Origin: Rhizobiaceae bacterium MnEN-MB40S
GTDB lineage: Bacteria; Pseudomonadota; Alphaproteobacteria; Rhizobiales; Rhizobiaceae
Reading direction: 5' to 3'
Length of the DNA stretch: 64,000 nt
NCBI GenBank assembly: GCA_024343425.1
Contig: BRLC01000002.1
Location: 124,001-188,000 of the forward strand
Each line of letters opens with the position of its first letter. The stretch's first letter is position 1. This document shows positions 27,651-36,419 of the stretch, piece after piece. The translations under genes were made by a program, and so were the position numbers. The notes under the pieces are model-generated. The model searched no databases, was not told where the DNA came from, and saw only the letters and a program-made list of their open reading frames with translations.

Positions 27651-28472
27651 TCAGGCGGCCCTGTCTTCGGTGCGAATCGTCCTGCGATAGAGCAGTGAAA
27701 CCAGCACAAAGCTGATGATCATCAGAAGGAACCAGGCCACCAACTTGTTTAGCGAAACCGGCGTCCAGAGAAGCTCCTGGCTCGGATACAGCCAGACATT
27801 GGCGAATGTCGCGACGTTTTCCGCAATCCAGATAAAGAATGAAATGAGAAGGAAGCCGAGAAGCAGGGGCATGTGCCTTTCGCTCAAAACGGTGAACCAG
27901 ACTCGCGTGTTCCGGAACAGGATTACCGCGTAAGCGACCAGAAAATAACGGATATCGAAGACGAAGTGATGGGTAAAGAAATTGAGATAGACAAGGCCGG
28001 CTAGCACGTAGGTATGCACTAGAGGCGGGTAGTCGGTAAAACGCAGTTTCAGGATCTTCCAGGCACGGGCGATATAGCTGCCGACCGCCGAATACATGAA
28101 ACCGGCAAAGAGCGGCACGCCGAAAATTGCGAAATATGCGTGCTCCGGGTAGTTCCACGAGCCGATCGCCTCGGATGTCTTGAAGATCTCCATGACCGTC
28201 GCCACGACATGGAAACCGAAAATGACCATCACTTCCCTTCTTGTTTCGAGGCGAGCGACGATCAGCACGATCTGGGTCAGGATCGCGAACAAGAAAATAT
28301 AGTCGTACCGATCGAGCAGCGGCAATTCTACAAAGCGGGTAAACAGCATGAACGCCAGCAGAAGCCCGCCGAACAGGGATGCATAGGCCTGCTTGCAGGC
28401 AAACACGATGAGTTCCGTCACGAGGCGGATTGCCAGGTTCTCGGCGCGAACAAGATTGGAAACAGCAGGCAT
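27651..28472 (-). CDS. DUF817-family membrane protein
   Basis: 273 aa with about eight hydrophobic helices and conserved DUF817-like blocks (ACKQAYASLFGGLLL, YDYIFLFAILTQ, GFMYSAVGSYIARAW, HHFVFDIRYFL). The start is taken at ATG 28472 (MPAVSNLVRAEN); the open frame runs to 28607 but that extension is Arg/His-rich and unlike the family. Function unknown. Confidence 0.85.
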   Translation of the reverse strand: MPAVSNLVRAENLAIRLVTELIVFACKQAYASLFGGLLLAFMLFTRFVELPLLDRYDYIFLFAILTQIVLIVARLETRREVMVIFGFHVVATVMEIFKTSEAIGSWNYPEHAYFAIFGVPLFAGFMYSAVGSYIARAWKILKLRFTDYPPLVHTYVLAGLVYLNFFTHHFVFDIRYFLVAYAVILFRNTRVWFTVLSERHMPLLLGFLLISFFIWIAENVATFANVWLYPSQELLWTPVSLNKLVAWFLLMIISFVLVSLLYRRTIRTEDRAA

Positions 28473-28692
28473 CGAGGGGCCTCGACCAGACAAAAGGGCT
28501 TTTGCGTCCCGCGCAACAGAACGGATGGGGTGCAACGCAAGAGCGGTCAAAATATGGCTACGCCGATGATCGACGCCGTGTATCCGACGAGGTTTCGCGA
28601 TCCGCAAGCGGCATCATGAAGATCGGGCGCTTTGCCGAAGCCGATCCTGGAGCTATAAGCGGGTCTATTGTCCAGCAGACGGAGTCGCATAC

Positions 28693-29655
28693 ATGCCAAA
28701 GCCTCAGATACTGGCGCTAGGAAAACTCATGCCGGTTGTCACCGAGGGCTTGCAGGCGGAGTTTGATCTGCGCGTTATCCCACCGGACGCCGATCGCGAA
28801 GCTTTTTTGCAGTCTGTTGCGCCCGAGATACGCGGCCTCGCCTGCGGCGGCGGACTGGTGGACGGCGCCTTCCAGGACAGGTTTCCAAAGCTCGAGATCA
28901 TCGCGAATTTCGGGGTCGGCTACGACAATATAGACGCGGCTCACGCAGCCAGGCTGGGCGTCATGGTGACGAATACGCCCGACGTCCTGACCGACGAAGT
29001 CGCCGATCTGGCGACAGGACTCATGATCGCCGCTGTGCGGGAAATCGCTGCGTCCGATCGCTGGGTCAGGGCCGGAAACTGGACGAAGTCTCCCTATCCG
29101 CTATCGCACGGAACCCTGAGGGGAAAGAAGCTGGGCATTCTGGGGCTCGGACGCATCGGCAAGGCGGTCGCAAAGCGCGCAGAGGCGTTCGGGCTCGACA
29201 TTTCCTATTATGGCCGAAGCGAGCAGCCGGACCTGCCCTACACCTATTTCAGTTCGTTGAAGGACATCGCCTCGCACAGCGATATCCTGCTGTCGGTGCT
29301 GCCGGCGACCGGCGCGACGCACAAGGCCGTCAACGCGGACATTCTTGCAGCTCTCGGCAGCGACGGAACCTTCATCAATGTCGGCCGGGGCTCGACTGTC
29401 GACGAAGAAGCCCTGGTCAGGGCCTTGCAGGATGGAACGATCCATTCGGCGGGGCTCGACGTTTTCGCCGACGAGCCTAACGTGCCGGAAGCGTTGCTGA
29501 CGATGGACAACGTCGTGCTGCTGCCGCATATCGGATCGGCTTCGAAGCACACCAGAAACGCCATGGGCCGCCTGCAGCTTGAAAACCTCCGTCAGTGGTT
29601 CGACGGCAAGGGTCCGGTAACGCCGGTCGCCGAGACGCCCTGGCCTGCGGAATAG
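28693..29655 (+). CDS. D-isomer-specific 2-hydroxyacid dehydrogenase (GhrB-like)
   Basis: NAD(P)-dependent reductase of 2-oxoacids such as glyoxylate or hydroxypyruvate, 320 aa. The Rossmann motif is LGILGLGRIGKAVA, and the catalytic Arg, Glu and His are in NVGRGSTVDEE, FADEPNVP and LPHIGSAS. All three are present, so it should be active. It is convergent with the phosphatase gene at 29665. Confidence 0.92.
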   Translation: MPKPQILALGKLMPVVTEGLQAEFDLRVIPPDADREAFLQSVAPEIRGLACGGGLVDGAFQDRFPKLEIIANFGVGYDNIDAAHAARLGVMVTNTPDVLTDEVADLATGLMIAAVREIAASDRWVRAGNWTKSPYPLSHGTLRGKKLGILGLGRIGKAVAKRAEAFGLDISYYGRSEQPDLPYTYFSSLKDIASHSDILLSVLPATGATHKAVNADILAALGSDGTFINVGRGSTVDEEALVRALQDGTIHSAGLDVFADEPNVPEALLTMDNVVLLPHIGSASKHTRNAMGRLQLENLRQWFDGKGPVTPVAETPWPAE

Positions 29656-29664
29656 TGGCTTGGC

Positions 29665-30465
29665 CTAGATAAACGCCACCCTGTCGACCGAGAGAACTTC
29701 CAGCAGTTCCTCATGGACAGACCGGCTGGAGGCCGCGGCGACCCTGCCGTCGGATTCGAGCGTCAGCGGCTTGCCCTGCCAATCCGTGATTACGCCGCCG
29801 GCTTCCTCGACCAGTGGAACGGCCGCCATGTAGTCATAGGGTTTCAAACCGTAATCGATCACGGCGTCGACATGTCCGCCGGCAAGCAGACAGTAGGAAT
29901 AGGCGTCGTAGGAAAACCGCATGACGCCGCAATGCGCATTCAGGCGGCTCACGAGATCGTCTTCCCGCGCGATAATCCGGTCGCCCTCATTGACGTAGAC
30001 CATCGCCTTGGAAAGCGGCTTGCTTTCGGCTGTCTTCAGGCGATGCTCCCCGAACCAGGCGCCCTGCCCCACTGTTGAGGCATATTGCTCTCCGACTGCC
30101 GGAAAGGTCAGGACCCCGAGCACCGATTGCCGCTCTTCCTGGTCAAACAGCGCGACGAGCACGCTGAACAATGGCATGCCCGAAATAAAGGATTTGGTCC
30201 CGTCGATCGGATCGACGATCCACAGCAACCGGCTGTCGCCCCTGACCGTCCCGAATTCCTCGCCCAGAATGCCGCAATCCGGAAACCGTTCCGACAGCCT
30301 TTGCCGGATCAGTTCCTCTGTCCGCCTGTCGGCGACCGTGACCGGAGAGGCGTCCTCCTTCGAGATAACGTCCAGCGGCTTGCGGAAATAGGGCATTGCG
30401 CACGCGCCCGCCTCGGACGAAATGCGCAGCGCCTCTTCCAGGTAAAGAGAATGGTCGTTTTTCAC
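29665..30465 (-). CDS. inositol-monophosphatase-family phosphatase (HisN-like)
   Basis: Mg-dependent phosphatase, 266 aa. Metal-site motifs GEEFG, WIVDPIDGTKSFISG and the C-terminal YDYMAAVPLVEEAGG are intact and closest to histidinol-phosphatase HisN within the family. The start is placed at GTG 30465, immediately after the DeoR stop (30467); a TTG at 30477 would overlap that gene. Being cotranscribed with a DeoR repressor and divergent from an amine importer/kinase locus, it may act on a phosphorylated intermediate there rather than on histidinol phosphate (inference). Confidence 0.85.
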   Translation of the reverse strand: MKNDHSLYLEEALRISSEAGACAMPYFRKPLDVISKEDASPVTVADRRTEELIRQRLSERFPDCGILGEEFGTVRGDSRLLWIVDPIDGTKSFISGMPLFSVLVALFDQEERQSVLGVLTFPAVGEQYASTVGQGAWFGEHRLKTAESKPLSKAMVYVNEGDRIIAREDDLVSRLNAHCGVMRFSYDAYSYCLLAGGHVDAVIDYGLKPYDYMAAVPLVEEAGGVITDWQGKPLTLESDGRVAAASSRSVHEELLEVLSVDRVAFI

Positions 30466-30466
30466 G

Positions 30467-31237
30467 TCAGTCGGCAATCTGAATATCTATCTCGTTTTCT
30501 CTCAGGCACGCCGCCAGATCACTTGGCGGGTCGCGGTCGGTGACAAGCATGTCCATGCGCGAGGGATCGGTGATGCGGACAGGCGCCGTCTTGCCGAACT
30601 TGGTCGCATCGGCTGCGACGATGCGCATCTGCGCCCGCTGCATGATGACCCGGGTGAATTCGGCTTCCTGAAGATCCATAAGCATGAAACCGGTCGGCGC
30701 ATTGATCGCCGCCGCAGAAAGGATGGCATATCGGACGGAGAATTGTCGAACGAAATTCATCGCTTCGATGCCGAAACTACCGCCGTCATGGCCCCGCAAC
30801 TCACCACCGGCCATGAAGACGCGGTTGTTGTTGCGCGTCGCCAGAGTATTCGCGACGCTCAGCGAATTGGTGACCACGAAGAGATCGCTGTGACGCTTGA
30901 GGGCCTGGGCGACATAGGCCGTCGTCGAGCCGATATCGAGCATCAGCGAATCGCCATTGCCGATCATGCTGGCGATGTGGCGGGCGATGCGTTGCTTCGC
31001 ATCGCGCTGCTCGCCCATGCGCTGCTGGAAACTCGGCTCCTGCAGCGCGTCCTCCTGAAGATGGACGCCGCCATGCACCTTGCGCACCACTCCGGACGCC
31101 GCCATCTGGCGCACATTGCGGCGGATCGTTTCCTCGGAGACGTCAAGACGGCGCGCCAGATCCTGAATACGGATCGAGCCCGAGAGCCGCAACTCTTCCA
31201 AAATCTCCATCTGTCGCTGTGTCGAATGATTGGCCAT
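30467..31237 (-). CDS. DeoR/GlpR-family transcriptional repressor
   Basis: 256 aa. N-terminal DeoR HTH (IRIQDLARRLDVSEETIRRNV, about residues 22-42) and a C-terminal sugar-phosphate-sensor domain with LDIGSTTAYVAQAL and NSLSVAN. Start at ATG 31237 (MANHSTQRQM); the frame upstream is not supported. DeoR members usually respond to phosphorylated metabolites. It faces proX across a region with repeated CCACAT sites and is followed directly by the phosphatase gene. Confidence 0.92.
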   Translation of the reverse strand: MANHSTQRQMEILEELRLSGSIRIQDLARRLDVSEETIRRNVRQMAASGVVRKVHGGVHLQEDALQEPSFQQRMGEQRDAKQRIARHIASMIGNGDSLMLDIGSTTAYVAQALKRHSDLFVVTNSLSVANTLATRNNNRVFMAGGELRGHDGGSFGIEAMNFVRQFSVRYAILSAAAINAPTGFMLMDLQEAEFTRVIMQRAQMRIVAADATKFGKTAPVRITDPSRMDMLVTDRDPPSDLAACLRENEIDIQIAD

Positions 31238-31261
31238 GGCTACCACGTTTTTGCCGACAAC

Positions 31262-31318
31262 CCACATTATCGAATTTTTCTGAACGAAATTACAACAAAA
31301 AACCACATATTCCCACAT
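31262..31318. promoter_or_regulatory. three CCACAT repeats in the DeoR-proX gap
   Basis: CCACAT occurs at 31262, 31303 and 31313; the last two are spaced exactly 10 bp, one helical turn. The sequence between is AT-rich. Direct repeats of this kind are normal for DeoR-family operators, so this is a candidate DeoR binding region controlling both directions. Confidence 0.5.
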
Positions 31319-31444
31319 TTACGCACAAATTCAGTTGACTCGTCTGACGTTTTGACCAAGCTTGAGCAGGTCGGACGCACGACCGGTCGTTGACAAGACC
31401 GAAGGCGGCGCCCCGACTTCCAGGGGAACAGGAAAGGGAATTCG

Positions 31445-32395
31445 ATGCTCAAAACGCATTTTCTCGGAGCCGCATTTGCAGGCGCGCTGGCAATCGGCCT
31501 GTCGGCCAGTCCGGCGCTTGCAGCCGAATCCGAAGAGCCGATCAAGTTGACGCTGCACGACTGGACCGGCCAGCTGATCACGACCAACATCATGGGCGAA
31601 GTGCTCAAGAAAGCCGGCTACAATGTCGACTACGTTCAGGCGGACTACATCGCGCAGTTTGCGGGTCTGAAAACCGGCGACCTGCATGTCGCCATGGAAA
31701 TTTGGGAAACCACCGGCCGCGAGGCCATGGACGAAGCCACCGCCACCGGCAATGTCGAAAATCTCGGCGAGACAGGTATGCAGGCGATCGAGGAATGGTG
31801 GTTCCCGGCTTACATGAAGGACGTCTGTCCGGGACTGCCCAACTGGGAAGCGCTGAATGACTGCGCGGAAGATTTTTCGACGCCGGAAACCGCGCCGAGC
31901 GGACGTTATCTCGGCGGCCCGGTGACCTGGGGCGGTTTCGACGACGAACGCGCCGAAGCGCTGGATCTCGACTACGAGGTGGTTCACGCTGGAACCGACG
32001 CTGCTCTCTTCGCCGAACTGGAATCGGCCTATCAGCGCCAGGCGCCGATCCTGCTCTGGGTCTATGCGCCGCACTGGGCTCCGGTGAAATTCGCCGGCGA
32101 GTGGGTCGAGTTCCCGAAATACGAAGCCGCCTGCTATGACGACCCGTCCTGGGGCGTCAATCCGGACATGGCCTATGACTGCGGCAAGCCGCGCGGACCG
32201 ATCTGGAAAGTTGCGTGGTCGGGCGTCAAGGACAAGTGGCCGGGCGCACACGACGCCATCACGAAGTTCAAGATTTCCAATGAGGACATGGGCGCAATGG
32301 TCGCCGCTGTCGATCTCGAAGGCAAGGATCTCGACGCTGTTGTCGCCGAATGGATGAACAACAACGAAGACACCTGGAAAGCCTGGATAGAGTAA
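31445..32395 (+). CDS. glycine betaine/proline-type ABC substrate-binding protein (ProX/OpuAC family)
   Basis: Periplasmic binding protein, 316 aa, with a clear signal peptide (AFAGALAIGLSASPALAAES). The OpuAC domain is rich in Trp in ligand-box positions (HDWTG, EIWETT, EWWFPAY, VTWGG, LLWVYAPHW), as expected for cation-pi binding of a quaternary amine. It heads an operon with ATPase, fused permease, kinase and FAD enzyme. Ligand could be glycine betaine, proline betaine, choline or a related amine. Confidence 0.9.
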   Translation: MLKTHFLGAAFAGALAIGLSASPALAAESEEPIKLTLHDWTGQLITTNIMGEVLKKAGYNVDYVQADYIAQFAGLKTGDLHVAMEIWETTGREAMDEATATGNVENLGETGMQAIEEWWFPAYMKDVCPGLPNWEALNDCAEDFSTPETAPSGRYLGGPVTWGGFDDERAEALDLDYEVVHAGTDAALFAELESAYQRQAPILLWVYAPHWAPVKFAGEWVEFPKYEAACYDDPSWGVNPDMAYDCGKPRGPIWKVAWSGVKDKWPGAHDAITKFKISNEDMGAMVAAVDLEGKDLDAVVAEWMNNNEDTWKAWIE

Positions 32396-32404
32396 AAAAG
32401 CTGA

Positions 32405-32449
32405 GCCGCCGGGCGGAACAAAGAGACAGTTTCCGCCCGGCGGCGCTTT
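32405..32449 (+). terminator. intercistronic terminator/attenuator after proX
   Basis: Perfect 14-bp stem GCCGCCGGGCGGAA / TTCCGCCCGGCGGC with a 12-nt loop, followed by GCTTTT, between proX and the ATPase gene. Strong enough to terminate a large fraction of transcripts, giving excess binding protein over transporter subunits. Confidence 0.8.
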
Positions 32450-32498
32450 TCCGCTACAATCGCCTCACCAGAACCACTGCGTTGTCCGAAAGTGCGCA

Positions 32499-33524
32499 AT
32501 GAGCGACGAAGCTGTCAAACTCTCCGCCCGCAATGTGTGGAAGCTCTTCGGTGACGGCGCCGAAACCTTTCTGAAAAATCACCCGAAACCGGACTCACCA
32601 GACCTGAACGCGGCGGGGCTCGTCGGCGCGGTGCGCGAAGCCTCGATCGATGTGCGCCAGGGCGAGATTTTCGTCATCATGGGGCTGTCCGGCTCCGGCA
32701 AGTCTACGCTCGTGCGATGCCTCTCCAGACTGATCGAGCCCACGGCCGGCGAAGTGCTGTTCGACGGCATGGATCTACTGCAGGCCAGCGAGCGCAAAAT
32801 GATCGACATACGCCGTCACAAGATGGGTATGGTGTTTCAGCATTTCGCGCTGCTGCCGCATCTCAACGTCCTTCGAAACGTCGCCTTCCCCCTGGAAGTC
32901 CAGGGCGTGAACCGCGAAACCCGCGAGAAGCGCGCGCGAGAGGTGATCGACCTCGTCGGGCTGGCGGGCCGTGAAAATTACTTCCCCCGCGAATTGTCGG
33001 GCGGACAGCAGCAGCGCGTGGGCATTGCCCGTTCGCTTGCCGTTGAACCGGAGATCTGGTTTCTCGACGAACCGTTTTCCGCTCTTGATCCGCTGATCCG
33101 GCGCGAAATGCAGGACGAATTCCTACGCCTTCAGTCTGTTCTGAAGAAAACGATCGTGTTCATTACCCATGACTTCGACGAAGCGATCCGGCTCGCCGAC
33201 CGCATCGCCATCATGAAGGATGGTCTGATCATCCAGACCGCGACGCCTGAACAGCTCGTGCTCGAACCGGCGTCGGACTATGTTCGGGAATTCACCAGAC
33301 ACATTCCACGCGCCAAGGTGCTGACTGCGGGCTCGATTGCGCAGCCGGCCCCCGACGGGACGGATCTGGCCGGCGAAGTTCCCGCCGGCGCCCGCATCGA
33401 GGACATCGCCGACCGCGTCGAAGCGGCAAGCCTGCCCTTTGCGGTGGTCGATGTGAACGGCGACCGGATCGGAATCATCGACGGGCGCGCCATCGTCGAC
33501 GTTCTGATTGGACGGGAGCGCTGA
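32499..33524 (+). CDS. glycine betaine-type ABC ATPase (ProV/OpuAA)
   Basis: 341 aa. Walker A GLSGSGKSTL, signature LSGGQQQRVGIAR, Walker B IWFLDEPFSALD and switch His ITHD are present. The last about 50 residues (VEAASLPFAVVDVNGDRIGIIDGRAIVDVLIG) look like a single CBS-type half, shorter than the paired CBS of ProV, so osmosensing may be weak or absent. Stop lies 3 nt before the permease start. Confidence 0.93.
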   Translation: MSDEAVKLSARNVWKLFGDGAETFLKNHPKPDSPDLNAAGLVGAVREASIDVRQGEIFVIMGLSGSGKSTLVRCLSRLIEPTAGEVLFDGMDLLQASERKMIDIRRHKMGMVFQHFALLPHLNVLRNVAFPLEVQGVNRETREKRAREVIDLVGLAGRENYFPRELSGGQQQRVGIARSLAVEPEIWFLDEPFSALDPLIRREMQDEFLRLQSVLKKTIVFITHDFDEAIRLADRIAIMKDGLIIQTATPEQLVLEPASDYVREFTRHIPRAKVLTAGSIAQPAPDGTDLAGEVPAGARIEDIADRVEAASLPFAVVDVNGDRIGIIDGRAIVDVLIGRER

Positions 33525-33527
33525 GCG

Positions 33528-35534
33528 ATGCGGCTCCTGCGCGCCATCAGTCCTTCCGGCTGGTTCTGGGTCTGGGCCTTCGCGATATCGCTGTTTCTGG
33601 CCGAACACGCAAAGAGCTGGTCGCGCGCCCATGACATGCGCTGGCTCATGGACACGCCGCGCGCAATCCGCCTTCCGATCAAGGACGACATTTCCGATTT
33701 CATGGACTGGCTGGTCAACAGCGCCACTTTCGGCCTGTTCACCTTTACCCAGTTCACGCGCGCCATCTCCTGGCTGATCGAGCAACCCTACCTGCTTGTC
33801 AAATCCATGCTGGTGACGGGTTGGGTTCAGGGGTTCGGCGACAACGCCGTGCAACTCCTGCCGCCTTTCAGCTGGATCGCCGTGATCGTCACGGTGTTCG
33901 CCATGGGCTACTATGCCCGCAACCTGTGGCTCGGCCTTTTCGTTGCGGCGTGTTTCCTTTACCTGGCGATTTTCGGCCAGTGGGAAAGCGCGATGGTGAC
34001 GCTCTCATCGATCCTGATCGCCGTGCCGATCGGGGTCGCGGGCGGCCTCCTCCTCGGGATCCTCGCCTATCGCTGGCGCTGGTTCAACGTGGCGATTTCA
34101 CCGGTGCTCGACCTCATGCAGACGGTGCCCATTTTCGCCTACCTGGTTCCGATCCTGTTCCTTTTCGGGTTTGGCCCTGTAGCCGCGCTGCTCGCGACCA
34201 TCATCTACGCCATGCCGCCGATGGTGCGGATCACGACCCTGGCGTTGAAATCCGTTCCGGAAGAAATCCGTGAATTCGGTCTGATGGCCGGCTGCACGAA
34301 CCGGCAAATGACGTGGAAAGTGCTGGTTCCCGCCGCTAACCGCAGCCTGATGGTCGGCGTCAACCAGGTCATCATGCTCTCGCTCAACATGGTTATCATC
34401 GCGTCGATGATCGGCGCCGGCGGCCTGGGCTACGATGTGCTGACGTCGCTGCGCCGGCTCGATATCGGCGGAGGCCTCGAGGCCGGCGTCGCAATCGTGG
34501 TCCTTGCGATCGCGCTCGACCGCCTGAGCCAGGCATTCGCGGACCGCAACCCGCCCGATCACTCCGCCCTGCCCGCCAGTCCGGTCCGTCGTCATCCGTG
34601 GATCACGACGTGTCTCCTGGTGGCGCTCGGGACGGGTCTGGCCGGTCTCCTCCTGCCGGCGCTGCAAGCCTATCCGCGCGAACTGTGGGTCACCACCGGC
34701 GACTTCTGGTCGAAGCTCGTGGAATATATCAACGTCAATTTCTTCGACCAGATCGAAGCCGTGAAGACCTTCATGCTGGTGACCTTCCTCGTGCCGGTGA
34801 AGCGTTTTCTGCTTGGCCTGCCCTGGCCCTGGGTGATTGCGCTGCTGACTTTCGCGGGTTGGCAGCTGGGCCGCTGGCGGCTGGCTGTCATGGTTTTGCT
34901 GATGTCGCTCTTCATCCTGGTCAATGATCTCTGGGACAAAGCGATGGTGACCGTCTATCTGGTCGGCGTGTCGGTCGTCATCGCAAGCCTGATCGGCATT
35001 CCGATCGGCGTCTGGTCGGCCCAGCACAAGCGCGCCGACCGCATCGTCGCCGCCGTCATCGACACGCTGCAGACATTGCCGAGCTTCGTCTATCTCATCC
35101 CGGTCGTCATGCTGTTTCGGGTCGGAGACTTCTCGGCGATGATCGCCGTCGTGCTCTACGCGCTCGCGCCGGCTATCCGCTACGCCTCGCACGGCGTCAA
35201 GACGGTCGATCCGCAACTGATCGAGGCCGGCGTCGTCTCCGGCTGCACGCGGCGGCAATTGCTGTGGCGCATCCGGTTGCCGCTGGCGCTGCCGGAAATA
35301 ATGCTTGGCATAAACCAGACGCTCATGCTTGCGATTTCCATGCTGGTCATCACCGCCCTCGTCGGCACACGCGAACTCGGCCAGGAAGTCTATATCGCAC
35401 TGACCAAGGCCGACACGGGCCGCGGCATCGTCGCCGGCCTGTCGATCGCCTTCATCGCCATTATCGCCGACAGGATGATCGCCGCCGGCGCCGCGCGGGC
35501 ACGGAAGCGTCTTGGACTGGAAGCCGCCCGATGA
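33528..35534 (+). CDS. fused double permease of a glycine betaine-type ABC importer (ProW-ProW)
   Basis: 668 aa, twice the length of ProW. Two complete permease units in one chain, each with an EAA loop: EFGLMAGCTNRQMTWKVLVP in the first half and EAGVVSGCTRRQLLWRIRLP in the second. The halves are related but clearly diverged, so the pore is a covalent heterodimer. The stop overlaps the kinase start (ATGA). Such double permeases occur in some alphaproteobacteria. Confidence 0.92.
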   Translation: MRLLRAISPSGWFWVWAFAISLFLAEHAKSWSRAHDMRWLMDTPRAIRLPIKDDISDFMDWLVNSATFGLFTFTQFTRAISWLIEQPYLLVKSMLVTGWVQGFGDNAVQLLPPFSWIAVIVTVFAMGYYARNLWLGLFVAACFLYLAIFGQWESAMVTLSSILIAVPIGVAGGLLLGILAYRWRWFNVAISPVLDLMQTVPIFAYLVPILFLFGFGPVAALLATIIYAMPPMVRITTLALKSVPEEIREFGLMAGCTNRQMTWKVLVPAANRSLMVGVNQVIMLSLNMVIIASMIGAGGLGYDVLTSLRRLDIGGGLEAGVAIVVLAIALDRLSQAFADRNPPDHSALPASPVRRHPWITTCLLVALGTGLAGLLLPALQAYPRELWVTTGDFWSKLVEYINVNFFDQIEAVKTFMLVTFLVPVKRFLLGLPWPWVIALLTFAGWQLGRWRLAVMVLLMSLFILVNDLWDKAMVTVYLVGVSVVIASLIGIPIGVWSAQHKRADRIVAAVIDTLQTLPSFVYLIPVVMLFRVGDFSAMIAVVLYALAPAIRYASHGVKTVDPQLIEAGVVSGCTRRQLLWRIRLPLALPEIMLGINQTLMLAISMLVITALVGTRELGQEVYIALTKADTGRGIVAGLSIAFIAIIADRMIAAGAARARKRLGLEAAR

Positions 35535-36406
35535 TTTCTCCCAGAGACCGCGCAGCATCGCTTGCCTGCTGGACCGGACCGGTTGACCCGACGCCGCTCG
35601 ACGGCGGCATCACCAACACCAATTTCATTGTCGAGGACGCCGGCCGCCGGTTCGTGGTTCGCATCGGCGAGGACATTCCCATCCATCAGGTGATGCGTTT
35701 CAACGAACTGGCGGCCAGCCGAGCCGCGCATGCCGCGGGCGTTTCGCCGGCGGTTCATCATGCCGAGGCCGGCGCCCTTGTGCTTGACTTCGTCGAGGGC
35801 AAAACGCTGTCGGAGGAAGACGTGCGACGGCAACCCGTGCTTGAGCGCATCGTTCCGGTGATCGCACAATGTCACCGAGAAATCCCGAAGCATCTGCGCG
35901 GTCCGGCGCTCGCCTTCTGGGTCTTTCATGTTCTGCGCGATTATGCGGCGACGATCATCGAAGGCGACAGTCCGCACACGGATCTATTACCGGTCTTGAT
36001 GAAGCGCGCAGAAATCCTGGAGGAACGGGTTGGCCCGGTGACGCTCGTCTATGGGCACAACGACCTCCTGCCCGCGAATTTCATCGACGACGGCGAGCGT
36101 ATCTGGCTGATCGACTGGGATTACGCCGGGTTCAATTCACCGCTGTTCGACCTTGGAGGCCTGGCCTCAAACAACGGTCTGTCACCCAGCCAAGAAGACT
36201 GGCTGCTCGAAACCTACTTCGACGCGCCGGCGACGGACGCGCTTCGCGACAGCTACCGCGCCATGAAATGCGCCTCACTGCTGCGCGAGACGATGTGGTC
36301 GATGGTCTCGGAAATCCATTCGAGCATCGATTTCGACTATGCGGCCTACACCCATGAAAATCTTGCCCGGTTCGAAGCAAGTTGGGCGGAAATTAAAACA
36401 AGATGA
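35531..36406 (+). CDS. choline/ethanolamine kinase-like phosphotransferase (LicA/APH fold)
   Basis: 291 aa. The Brenner motif GHNDLLPANF and the metal-binding LIDWDYAG are intact, and GITNTNFIV forms the N-terminal glycine-rich loop, as in LicA and choline kinases. It starts in the ATGA overlap with the permease stop. Predicted to phosphorylate the hydroxyl of an imported amino alcohol such as choline or ethanolamine; a different small alcohol is possible. A phosphatase and DeoR repressor lie at the other end of the locus. Confidence 0.85.
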   Translation: MISPRDRAASLACWTGPVDPTPLDGGITNTNFIVEDAGRRFVVRIGEDIPIHQVMRFNELAASRAAHAAGVSPAVHHAEAGALVLDFVEGKTLSEEDVRRQPVLERIVPVIAQCHREIPKHLRGPALAFWVFHVLRDYAATIIEGDSPHTDLLPVLMKRAEILEERVGPVTLVYGHNDLLPANFIDDGERIWLIDWDYAGFNSPLFDLGGLASNNGLSPSQEDWLLETYFDAPATDALRDSYRAMKCASLLRETMWSMVSEIHSSIDFDYAAYTHENLARFEASWAEIKTR

Positions 36407-36419
36407 GGAACGACTGACA

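Noticed and set aside
34098..35558. 486-codon minus-strand open frame opposite the double permease
   Set aside because: Low-complexity Arg/Gln/His/Asp composition typical of an antisense shadow of a hydrophobic protein.
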